Assembly: GCA_002493835.1 (NCBI GenBank)
Contig: DLAA01000167.1
Location: 1 to 5,785 of the forward strand
From: Lachnospiraceae bacterium UBA7060
Lineage (GTDB): Bacteria; Bacillota; Clostridia; Lachnospirales; Lachnospiraceae
Reading direction: 5' to 3'
Length of the DNA: 5,785 nucleotides
Below are positions 1 to 4,668 of the stretch, one piece after another; the stretch's first letter is position 1, and each line of letters opens with the position of its first letter. The position numbers and the translations under genes were made by a program. The notes beneath the pieces are model-generated. The model saw nothing but the letters and a program-made list of their open reading frames with translations. It had not been told where the DNA came from and ran no database searches.

Positions 1-124
1 ATCCATATTTGTCAGTTTTGAGGAAATAATATTGTCGGGAAATCTGAAGCTTTTCTGCCGCAGCAGATAAAGTACCACAGTCTGCATAGGTTACAAACTG
101 GTAAAGGTCTGATAAGTCTAACAT
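1..124 (-). CDS. LysR-family transcriptional regulator, N-terminal part, runs off the left edge
   Basis: The first 29 residues read MLDLSDLYQFVTYADCGTLS then AAAEKLQIS, the classic start of a LysR-type winged helix-turn-helix: helix 1, then the SxAAxxLxIS turn. The ATG at 122-124 has a good ribosome site (AGAAAGGAG, 132-140) 7 bases upstream. It diverges from the aldo/keto reductase, the usual arrangement for a LysR regulator and its target, so it probably controls that gene in response to a small ligand. Oddity: after LQIS the frame continues RQYYFLKTDKYG, which does not look like a recognition helix. Moving one base gives DNIISSKLTNMD, which aligns residue for residue with the usual SQPALSxxIxxLE. 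The G run at 37-39 may therefore hold one extra base, from a real frameshift or a sequencing error. The family call is firm; intactness cannot be judged from this edge fragment. Confidence 0.8.
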   Translation of the reverse strand, partial: MLDLSDLYQFVTYADCGTLSAAAEKLQISRQYYFLKTDKYG

Positions 125-140
125 TTAGATACTCCTTTCT

Positions 141-155
141 ATTCATAATATGAAT
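141..155. promoter_or_regulatory. LysR-type operator (T-N11-A palindrome)
   Basis: ATTCATAATATGAAT is a perfect 7-bp inverted repeat around one central base and contains T142-N11-A154, the LysR box pattern. Its centre (148) is about 64 bases before the predicted reductase transcription start (about 212). Known LysR regulators bind their high-affinity site at about -65. Related half-sites occur at 182-189 (ATATTCAT, next to the -35 element) and 247-254 (ATGAATAT). It also overlaps the likely promoter of the LysR gene, which would allow autoregulation. The palindrome is seen; the function is inferred. Confidence 0.65.
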
Positions 156-175
156 AGTAGATTTCGGAATTGATA

Positions 176-205
176 TTGTACATATTCATTTTAGCAGGAT
201 ATAAT
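176..205 (+). promoter_or_regulatory. Predicted promoter of the aldo/keto reductase gene
   Basis: A -35 element TTGTAC (176-181) and a perfect -10 element TATAAT (200-205) are 18 bases apart. Transcription would start near 212, giving a 5' leader of about 60 bases. The -35 is weak and is covered by an imperfect LysR-like half-site (ATATTCAT, 182-189), as expected for a promoter that needs an activator. Confidence 0.6.
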
Positions 206-271
206 TTAAGCGTAAACAGAAATCAAAAAATAGCAGATTTCAAAATATGAATATCAAAGGAGGACAAAACG

Positions 272-1111
272 ATGGATTATGTTACATTAAATAATGGTGT
301 GAAAATGCCACAGCTTGGATATGGAGTTTATCAGACTCCGCCGGAAGAAACAGAGCGCTGCGTGCTTACAGCAATTAAAAACGGATACCGCAGCATTGAT
401 ACCGCCCAGGCATATGGCAATGAAGAAGGGGTAGGTCAGGCGATTGTAAAATGTGGTTTGCCAAGAGAGGAACTTTTCATTACCACAAAGATCTGGATCA
501 GCAATGCAGGATATGAAAAAGCAAAGGCCTCGATTGAGGAATCCTTGAAGAAACTGAAAACAGACTATGTGGATCTGCTTTTGATTCATCAGCCATTTGG
601 TGATTATTACGGAACATACCGCGCAATGGAGGAAGCCTATAAAGCAGGCAAGGCACGTGCAATCGGAGTTTCAAACTTCTATCCGGATCGTTATATTGAC
701 ATTGCACATTTCGCAGAAGTTGTTCCTGCGGTAAATCAGGTGGAAACACATGTGTTCCAGCAGCAGAAAGAGGCACGTAAGTATCTTTCTAAATATCATA
801 CACAGATTATGAGCTGGGGACCGTTTGCAGAAGGAAAGAATGATTTCTTCAATACTCCGGTACTTAAAGAAATCGGAGCAAAATATGGAAAGAGTGTAGC
901 TCAGGCGGCACTTCGTTTTCTGCTTCAGAATGGAGTCGTTGTGATCCCAAAATCAACGCACGAAGAAAGAATGCAGGAAAACTTCAATGTGTTTGATTTT
1001 TCACTGACTGATGAGGAAATGAAACAGATTGAAGCGCTTGATACAGGAAAAAGCTTATTCTTTTCCCATTATTCACCGGAAACAGTGGAATGGTTTATGA
1101 GTATTGTATAG
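272..1111 (+). CDS. Aldo/keto reductase (2,5-diketo-gluconate reductase-like, AKR5-type)
   Basis: This is a cytosolic NADPH-dependent oxidoreductase that reduces aldehydes or ketones to alcohols; the substrate cannot be told from sequence. At 279 residues it is full length for the short, monomeric (alpha/beta)8-barrel AKR group. The catalytic tetrad is complete: D43 and Y48 in the DTAQAYGNE motif, K73 in ITTKIW, and H106 in LLLIHQP. Other family signatures are IGVSNF (131-136), the NQVETH strand (155-160), SWGPF (181-185), and the cofactor segment IPKSTHEERMQEN (225-237), whose K227, S228 and R233 would hold the NADPH 2'-phosphate. The ATG follows a near-perfect ribosome site AAAGGAGG (256-263), 8 bases upstream. 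It stands alone on this strand, is divergent from a LysR regulator and is probably its target. No frame damage is visible. Confidence 0.95.
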   Translation: MDYVTLNNGVKMPQLGYGVYQTPPEETERCVLTAIKNGYRSIDTAQAYGNEEGVGQAIVKCGLPREELFITTKIWISNAGYEKAKASIEESLKKLKTDYVDLLLIHQPFGDYYGTYRAMEEAYKAGKARAIGVSNFYPDRYIDIAHFAEVVPAVNQVETHVFQQQKEARKYLSKYHTQIMSWGPFAEGKNDFFNTPVLKEIGAKYGKSVAQAALRFLLQNGVVVIPKSTHEERMQENFNVFDFSLTDEEMKQIEALDTGKSLFFSHYSPETVEWFMSIV

Positions 1112-1133
1112 AAAACAGTTTTGATAAATGTAA

Positions 1134-1169
1134 AAGCGTATTGCGGTTTATGGAACACGCAATACGCTT
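1134..1169 (-). terminator. Strong hairpin between convergent reductase and radical SAM remnant
   Basis: A perfect 12-bp inverted repeat, AAGCGTATTGCG (1134-1145) and CGCAATACGCTT (1158-1169), encloses a 12-base loop. On the plus strand it is followed by GGGCTG, with no T run. On the minus strand it is followed by TTACATTTATC, which is moderately T-rich. It therefore suits termination of the minus-strand radical SAM transcript better, but it may slow transcription from both sides. Confidence 0.55.
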
Positions 1170-1198
1170 GGGCTGTATAATAGGATAAGAATAAATCA

Positions 1199-1859
1199 TT
1201 ATACGGAAAGGATAAGAAAACGAGAGAATAGAATCATCCGAATGTTATTAAAATTCGAAATGTTTATATCTCCCTCGCGTGGATAGCCCAGGAGTAACTG
1301 CATGACTGCGTAATAGTCGGGACGAATCTGCCACTTATGAAGGATTTCCTGTCCATATGGGTCGGCGGCATAGAAATCGCCCTCTTGACTGCCTGCCACA
1401 GCGGGGCAGCCCCGGCAGTATGCCAGAAGCTCGCATTTTGCACATTTTTTGAATTTGGAAAAATCTCTGTACTGTTCCATCTCGCTTATCCATATGTCTG
1501 CAAGCCTGTTTTCAAAAATATTGCCGACTCTGCTGTTTTGTACTCTGCGGCAGGCATAAACATCGCTAGTTGGCTAAATCGTTATGTGGCAGTTCCCTCC
1601 GTTACAGCCGCCATAAATCATTCCAGCTTTTGCATTTTCTGGCAGCCATATTCCTTTATCTTTTTACAGACCTCATCATTCAGATGGAACGGGTTGCCAA
1701 GAATCGTGAAAGGAATGTTATTTTCCTTTATCAGTTCAAGGAGCTGCCAAAAGTTCGGGTGTAAAATCGGATCGCCGCCTGTAATATAAAAATATAGCAG
1801 TGCTTACAACGCTGGTCACAGTCGTCAGTGATGTGCCATTGAAAAGCAAATTATTGCAT
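1199..1859 (-). pseudogene. Radical SAM/SPASM peptide-modifying enzyme of the ACGX type, decayed
   Basis: Three pieces of one enzyme can be read in order. Piece 1 starts at an ATG (1857-1859, after GGAG 8 bases upstream), reads MQ-stop, then FAFQWHITDDCDQRCKHCYIF. This is the 4Fe-4S/SAM loop, with Cys codons at 1818-1820, 1806-1808 and 1797-1799. Piece 2, in another frame (about 1794 to 1618), has YITGGDPILHP, the SAM-binding glycine motif, then ends at TGA (1618-1620). Piece 3 has GGCNGGNC, a TAG (1574-1576), then VYACRRVQNSRVGN and the SPASM cysteines CAKCELLAYCRGC, ending at TAA 1199-1201. The roughly 30 residues expected between pieces 1 and 2 and about 80-100 between pieces 2 and 3 are missing. 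Such enzymes make thioether or other radical-based changes in Cys-rich peptides. The next gene upstream encodes just such a peptide. The last ~50 residues, after YAADP, do not look like the family and may be read-through. Confidence 0.85.
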
Positions 1860-1897
1860 ATTGATATCTCCAAGCCATTGATATGTATATTGCGCAC

Positions 1898-1936
1898 TTC
1901 CTAAAAAAACGACATCAATCGTCGATTTTTTAGGAA
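1898..1936. promoter_or_regulatory. Second hairpin between peptide and radical SAM genes, terminator/attenuator-like
   Basis: TTCCTAAAAAA (1898-1908) pairs with TTTTTTAGGAA (1926-1936). One A-A mismatch follows, then CGAC (1910-1913) pairs with GTCG (1921-1924). Read from the minus strand, the GC-containing stem CGAC/GTCG is followed directly by seven T, like a weak intrinsic terminator. It lies after the peptide gene and before the radical SAM start codon, where many peptide operons have a leaky terminator that keeps precursor output above enzyme output. It shares GGAA (1933-1936) with the neighbouring hairpin, so the two could compete. Confidence 0.5.
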
Positions 1937-1973
1937 ATGCGTGCCCTGTGCCGACACAAGGGCACACATTTCC
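1933..1973. promoter_or_regulatory. Long GC-rich hairpin downstream of the peptide gene
   Basis: GGAAATGCGTGCCCTGTG (1933-1950) pairs with CACAAGGGCACACATTTCC (1955-1973) across a four-base CCGA loop. The arms match for about 17 pairs, with one G-T/C-A type position and one single-base bulge. It begins about 18 bases after the peptide stop codon on the minus strand. There it would stabilise the 3' end of a short peptide mRNA or, with the following A/T-rich hairpin, act as an attenuator. The structure is seen; the role is inferred. Confidence 0.5.
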
Positions 1974-1982
1974 CGAGGGCAA

Positions 1983-2001
1983 ATAAGAATTTAATTCTTA
2001 T
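1983..2001. repeat. Perfect 9-bp palindrome over the peptide stop codon
   Basis: ATAAGAATT (1983-1991), one central T, then AATTCTTAT (1993-2001). It overlaps the last codons and TAA of the ACGX peptide fragment. The hairpin is AT-only and so weak in RNA; it could be a protein-binding site or chance. No function is proposed. Confidence 0.4.
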
Positions 2002-2010
2002 CTCCTGCGT

Positions 2011-2080
2011 CGCAGGCAGAACCGCAAGCGGCAGGCTTTTCCTCCGGCTTGTCTGAAGCACCGCAGGCAGAACCGCAAGC
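2011..2080 (-). repeat. 19-bp exact direct repeat encoding the ACGSAC unit twice
   Basis: CGCAGGCAGAACCGCAAGC occurs at 2011-2029 and again at 2062-2080, exactly 51 bases (17 codons) apart and in the same frame. On the minus strand each copy encodes ACGSAC plus one base. The exact identity at DNA level points to a recent in-frame duplication of the core unit, a common way for such precursor peptides to grow or shrink. Confidence 0.85.
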
Positions 2081-2091
2081 TTTTATTAGAT

Positions 2092-2109
2092 AGTTACTTT
2101 TTCGTAAGT
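2092..2109. promoter_or_regulatory. Candidate HxlR operator
   Basis: AGTTAC (2092-2097), spacer TTTTTC, then GTAAGT (2104-2109) form an imperfect inverted repeat with perfect TTAC/GTAA cores. A similar arrangement, AC-CTTTTT-GTAACT (5525-5538), lies in the promoter of the second HxlR gene. HxlR-family dimers bind short inverted repeats of this kind. It is 10-12 bases from the ACGX core, where a divergent target gene would normally begin. It is a candidate only. Confidence 0.35.
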
Positions 2110-2142
2110 TTTGTGAAAATTAGATGATTACACTTGGAAATT

Positions 2143-2171
2143 ATTTTATTCGATTGTTTTATAAAACGCAA
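2143..2171 (-). promoter_or_regulatory. Possible leftward promoter facing the peptide remnant
   Basis: On the minus strand, TTGCGT (2166-2171) and TAAAAT (2143-2148) are 17 bases apart. Transcription would start near 2136 and run into the ACGX fragment. It overlaps the rightward promoter of the HxlR gene (2154-2182), so the two would compete. The -35 is imperfect and the region is AT-rich, so a chance match is possible. Confidence 0.35.
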
Positions 2172-2182
2172 TACATTATAAT
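2154..2182 (+). promoter_or_regulatory. Predicted promoter of the first HxlR gene
   Basis: TTGTTT (2154-2159) and a perfect TATAAT (2177-2182) are 17 bases apart. Right after the -10 lies the perfect 11-bp palindrome AGTGTAACACT (2186-2196), which spans the expected start point and could be the site where the encoded repressor binds its own promoter. Confidence 0.6.
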
Positions 2183-2234
2183 TTGAGTGTAACACTTGTT
2201 TGTGAATGCTGCCCAAAAGAAAAGAGGTATTGAT

Positions 2235-2558
2235 ATGGTTAAAAAAGAAGAACTCCCCACATGTCCTGTTGCCACGACAGTACAGCTTATCGGAAATAAG
2301 TGGAAGCTGCTGATTATACGTAATCTCCGTGTCAGACCGTGGCGGTTTAATGAGCTTCAAAAATCTTTGGAAGGTATCAGCCAAAAAGTTTTAACAGACA
2401 GCCTGCGCTCTATGGAAAATGATGGCATTGTTATCCGTACTGTATACCCGGAAGTACCGCCAAGAGTAGAATATGCCCTAAGCGAATTAGGGGAGTCTAT
2501 GCGTCCAATTCTTGATGCAATGGAAGCATGGGGGATTGCATACAAGAAACAGCTGTAG
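2235..2558 (+). CDS. HxlR-family winged-helix transcriptional regulator (first copy)
   Basis: A 107-residue DNA-binding protein of normal length for the HxlR/MarR-like family. Seen in order: C10 in the LPTCPVA segment, a first helix LIGNKWKLLIIRNL (18-31), RPWRFNELQKSLEGIS (34-49), a recognition helix QKVLTDSLRSME (50-61), then the wing YPEVPPRVEYALSELG (71-86) and a C-terminal dimer helix. The N-terminal Cys is the position used as a thiol sensor in studied relatives (YodB, HypR, QsrR), so sensing of reactive electrophiles or quinones is plausible but inferred. The ATG was chosen because AAAGAGG lies 7 bases before it; a TTG at 2196 lacks a site. It lacks an intact divergent target: the broken ACGX peptide sits where one would be. 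cutC follows after 88 bases on the same strand and could be co-transcribed. Confidence 0.92.
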   Translation: MVKKEELPTCPVATTVQLIGNKWKLLIIRNLRVRPWRFNELQKSLEGISQKVLTDSLRSMENDGIVIRTVYPEVPPRVEYALSELGESMRPILDAMEAWGIAYKKQL

Positions 2559-2646
2559 ACACACAAAATGACATCGAGATACAAACGTATGTAACTAAGC
2601 GGTTTATCAATGGCAAGGGCATTTGCATAGGAGGAGGGGAAGATTT

Positions 2647-3420
2647 ATGAATGAGTATATATTGGAATGTTGTGTAGATAGTGTGGAATCTGCGCTTGCG
2701 GCGACGGAGGGCGGCGCGGATCGTCTGGAGTTGTGCGCGGCGCTTGTGGTCGGCGGCATTTCTCCGAGCATGGCATTGTTTGAACAGGTGAGGGAATGCT
2801 GCAAGCTGCCTGTCCGCGTGCTGCTCCGGCCCCGGTTTGGGGATTTTTTGTACACGGATTATGAGTTCCGGATTTTGAAAAGAGAGGCAGCACTTTTCAG
2901 GGAAGCGGGAGCGGAAGGAGTGGTGATTGGCTGTCTTCAGCCGGACGGCAGCCTTCACATGGGGCAGATGCGTGAGCTGATCGCAGCGGCGGGCGATATG
3001 AAGATTACGCTGCACCGTGCTTTTGATGTATGTGCGGATCCCATAAGAGCGTATAGGCAGGCAGGGGAGCTGGGAATCGATACTATATTGACATCTGGGC
3101 AGGAGGGGGAGTGCCTTATGGGGATGCCGCTGTTAAAACAACTGTGTGAGCTGCAGAAGGAGGCAGGTGCGCCTCGTATTATGGCGGGTGCGGGCGTGAC
3201 GCCCGATGTGATACGGCAGTTTTGCGCGCAGACGGATATTACCTGTTATCATTTGTCTGCCAAGAAAGTTGTGGAAAGTGGAATGTGTTACCGCAAGGAG
3301 GGTGTTCCCATGGGGCTTCCTGTTATGGATGAGTACAGTATTTTCAGGACGGACAACAGGGTCGTGGCGGAGGCGAAGAGGGTAATTCAGGAGCAAGTAT
3401 GTCATTTTGCCCCCCAATAG
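2647..3420 (+). CDS. cutC: CutC family protein (copper homeostasis protein CutC)
   Basis: A cytosolic TIM-barrel protein of 257 residues, full length for the family. Diagnostic segments: LECCVDSVESALAATEGGADRLELC (split here as 6-18 and 19-30), VVGGISPS (34-41), VRVLLRPRFGDFLYTD (56-71), VVIGCLQPDG (92-101), the HRAFD signature (123-127), ILTSGQ (147-152), MAGAGVTPD (179-187) and YHLSAKK (201-207). CutC has been linked to copper tolerance in E. coli, but a direct copper role is disputed and the biochemical activity is unproven; a sugar-barrel-type enzyme is possible. The ATG at 2647 follows a very strong site (GGAGGAGGGGA, 2630-2640); the in-frame TTG at 2623 precedes that site and is rejected. 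It reads with the HxlR gene and converges on the degV gene 40 bases away, with no visible terminator between. It is G+C-richer than the reductase and HxlR genes, which hints at a different origin. Confidence 0.93.
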   Translation: MNEYILECCVDSVESALAATEGGADRLELCAALVVGGISPSMALFEQVRECCKLPVRVLLRPRFGDFLYTDYEFRILKREAALFREAGAEGVVIGCLQPDGSLHMGQMRELIAAAGDMKITLHRAFDVCADPIRAYRQAGELGIDTILTSGQEGECLMGMPLLKQLCELQKEAGAPRIMAGAGVTPDVIRQFCAQTDITCYHLSAKKVVESGMCYRKEGVPMGLPVMDEYSIFRTDNRVVAEAKRVIQEQVCHFAPQ

Positions 3421-3460
3421 ACTGCGCTTCCTTTATGCATGCGGCCTGTGGAATCCTGGC

Positions 3461-4276
3461 TTACCATTCAATGGCGATACCGGTTGTGTCTGGGCCTACA
3501 TGGGAGGAGACAATCAAATTTAAGTCCGCTTCGCAGTCGCTTTTGACAAGCGCTTTACACTTTTCAAACAAGTCTCGATTGCCTACATAGATAACGCCGA
3601 GTCTCGCTGTTTCCTTGTCCTGTGCGATATTTTTAATATTGCGCAGGGCATTGTTCATTCCGCGATTTTTCCGAAAGGGCTCGATGCGTCCGTCTTTCAT
3701 GGTAAGGATCAGTTTGATGTCGAGGATATCGCCGATTTTTCCAACAGCTTCGGAGACGCGCCCGCCCTGCACCAGATACCTGAAATTGTCAACCACAAAA
3801 TAGAGGTCGATGCGGCGGGTCCTTTTTCGGATTTCTTCGCTGGTCTCTTGGAGTGTCTTTCCACGCTTTCGCATATCTATGGCGTCCATACATAGAAAGC
3901 CGCTGGCAAGGGATGCGCTCAGGGAGTCAATAACTTCAATGCTGCGCTCGGGATATAGGTCTTTTAAGTCAAGTGCAGTCATGTAAATGGTGTTGTAAGA
4001 ACCGCTTAACCCGGAGGAAACGGTGACGCACAGAATGTCTTTTCCACTCTCCAGGGTGTCTTCAAAACGCTCACGCACCAGCGCGGGATTTACGCCGGAG
4101 GTATAGGCTCTGCGGGTGCGCAGTTTTTCAAAAAATTCGTCGCGGGGTAGGATACGCTCTTCTCCATAAATCAAGTTTTCATCGAAATAGTAATATTGGG
4201 GCAGCAGGACAACTTCCTTGTCATAGGGGGAAGGAAGATCAACATCGCCGTCAGTAAATATCACGAATTCTTTCAT
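3461..4276 (-). CDS. DegV/FakB-family fatty acid-binding protein
   Basis: A 271-residue protein of usual DegV length. FakB members of this family hold a fatty acid and present it to the kinase FakA, so that host or environmental fatty acids can enter phospholipids. Visible motifs: FTDGDVDLP (7-15, usually TDSTxDLP), AYTSGVNPALVRERF (57-71, the TSQPS-like loop), VTVSSGLSGSYNT (84-96), VIDSLSASLASG (115-126), FVVDNFRYLVQGGRVS (160-175), and SSHVGPDTTGIA (257-268) with the conserved H259. S91, R173 and H259 fall at the expected head-group-binding positions. The usual Ser of the TDS motif is Gly (G10). No fakA-like DAK-domain gene is in the window, so this is a stand-alone paralogue; Firmicutes often carry several. 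The start ATG has AAAGG 8 bases upstream. It converges with cutC. Confidence 0.9.
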   Translation of the reverse strand: MKEFVIFTDGDVDLPSPYDKEVVLLPQYYYFDENLIYGEERILPRDEFFEKLRTRRAYTSGVNPALVRERFEDTLESGKDILCVTVSSGLSGSYNTIYMTALDLKDLYPERSIEVIDSLSASLASGFLCMDAIDMRKRGKTLQETSEEIRKRTRRIDLYFVVDNFRYLVQGGRVSEAVGKIGDILDIKLILTMKDGRIEPFRKNRGMNNALRNIKNIAQDKETARLGVIYVGNRDLFEKCKALVKSDCEADLNLIVSSHVGPDTTGIAIEW

Positions 4277-4407
4277 AAGTCTGCCTTTCTTTTAAAATGT
4301 GCCATGCCCGTTTGGTGCATGCTGAATGTCCATTCCCGCGAGCCGCAAGTCCAAGTCATGCTTTCATAGCTTGGCGGCTGCCGTGAGGATATTTCATTTA
4401 CATTCAA
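4273..4407 (-). other. Possible small ORF overlapping the degV start by ATGA
   Basis: Upstream of degV the minus strand stays open for 44 codons (TTG at 4405-4407 to TGA at 4273-4275). An inner ATG (4357-4359) would give 28 residues starting MTWTCGSREWTFSMHQ. The stop overlaps the degV ATG in the ATGA manner typical of translational coupling. No ribosome site is seen before either start, and the peptide is not recognised. The same stretch holds a hairpin, AGCCGCAAG (4341-4349) with CTTGGCGGCT (4370-4379, one bulge), so it may instead be a structured leader of degV. Composition here is richer in G+C than the flank to the right. Low confidence as a gene. Confidence 0.2.
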
Positions 4408-4473
4408 CTGAGATTAATGGTACATGGTGATAAGAAAATAAACAAGGATGTTTGTATAAAAAATTTATGAAAA

Positions 4474-4501
4474 TTGACTGCGTATCACAATTTGATATAA
4501 T
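4474..4501 (+). promoter_or_regulatory. Strong orphan promoter
   Basis: TTGACT (4474-4479), 16 bases, then an extended -10 TGATATAAT (4493-4501). This is the best promoter match in the window, yet no coding region follows it before a terminator at 4555-4593. A 9-bp perfect inverted repeat, TGCACCCAA (4501-4509) and TTGGGTGCA (4518-4526), covers the expected start point near 4508 and may be an operator. Confidence 0.65.
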
Positions 4502-4507
4502 GCACCC

Positions 4508-4594
4508 AAGCATGACTTTGGGTGCAAATTTTAACGATAGGATTATTTTTCTTTAAATTCTCTGCCCTTATATCTATGGAGCAGAGAATTTTTG
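4508..4594 (+). ncRNA. Candidate small RNA between the orphan promoter and a terminator
   Basis: From the start predicted from the promoter at 4474-4501 to the T run at 4589-4593 a transcript would be about 85 bases. No ORF with a ribosome site lies inside. Its 5' part is AU-rich and unstructured (AAATTTTAACGATAGG and a T5 run at 4546-4550). Its 3' end is the terminator hairpin, the common layout of a short regulatory RNA. It matches no riboswitch or RNA family I recognise. It could also be the leftover leader of a gene deleted from this spot. Confidence 0.35.
4555..4593 (+). terminator. Intrinsic terminator
   Basis: AAATTCTCTGC (4555-4565) and GCAGAGAATTT (4581-4591) form a perfect 11-bp stem. 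CC/GG pairs add further length inside, with one bulged A. The hairpin runs into five T (4589-4593). The orientation fits the plus strand; the A-rich left arm could also serve the minus strand weakly. Confidence 0.8.
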
Positions 4595-4607
4595 TATCAT
4601 GAGAACT

Positions 4608-4640
4608 TATGGCAATTTTGTGGCGATTCTGTGGCGTTTC
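4608..4640 (+). repeat. Three tandem 11-bp direct repeats upstream of the lipoprotein promoter
   Basis: TATGGCAATTT, TGTGGCGATTC and TGTGGCGTTTC lie head to tail; the last two differ at one base. They end 28 bases before the TATAAT at 4669-4674, whose -35 region (around 4646-4651) is a poor match. Direct repeats with an 11-bp period just upstream of a weak -35 are the typical binding layout for OmpR/PhoB-class response regulators. The repeats are seen; the regulator is inferred and is not encoded in this window. Confidence 0.6.
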
Positions 4641-4668
4641 CATGTAGGAAGTCTATTTTTTTATTCGC

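Larger units (their letters stand above)
1991..2119 (-). pseudogene. ACGX-repeat Cys-rich RiPP precursor peptide, 5'-truncated
   Basis: From 2080 down to the TAA at 1991-1993 the minus strand reads ACGSACGASDKPEEKP, then AACGSACDAGDKN. This 29-residue core carries two ACGx-ACxx pairs (four Cys) around a charged DKPEEKP spacer. That pattern matches the ACGX-repeat peptides known to be encoded beside a dedicated radical SAM/SPASM protein, whose remnant lies directly downstream. Upstream the frame stays open for 13 codons (FSQNLRKSNYLIK) to a TAA at 2120-2122, with no ATG, GTG or TTG, so the leader and start are missing. Dropping one A from the A run just upstream of 2094 would join another frame (FTKLTK), but that frame also lacks a credible start. 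The gene is thus probably dead, like its enzyme. What the mature product did is unknown. Confidence 0.75.

Noticed and set aside
1134..1169. A classical rightward terminator for the reductase
   Set aside because: The stem is excellent but no T run follows on the plus strand; it is kept as a hairpin better oriented for the minus strand.
1337..1789. A 150-codon rightward open frame across the empty-looking region
   Set aside because: It is antisense to the radical SAM remnant, whose Cys motifs and SPASM domain explain the sequence; it has no ribosome site or recognisable domain.
1860..2000. A miniature inverted-repeat transposable element formed by the hairpins
   Set aside because: No target-site duplication or single pair of long terminal repeats could be found; the hairpins are adjacent and nested at one shared edge.
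2011..2080. A CRISPR-like pair of repeats
   Set aside because: There are only two 19-bp copies, in frame, and they encode the peptide core; no further units or cas genes.
2196..2234. An upstream TTG start for the first HxlR gene
   Set aside because: It lies inside the palindrome by the predicted transcription start and has no ribosome site; the ATG at 2235 has AAAGAGG at proper spacing and matches the start of the second copy.
2094..2384. A leftward 96-codon frame over the HxlR gene start and promoter
   Set aside because: It is antisense to a clear HxlR gene and has no family resemblance. Its end (FTKLTK) was considered as a possible peptide leader, but it is in a different frame from the ACGX core and has no suitable start.
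2497..3015. A leftward 172-codon frame opposite cutC
   Set aside because: The CutC motifs on the plus strand are unambiguous; this Arg/His/Pro-rich translation is typical of a shadow of a G+C-rich gene.
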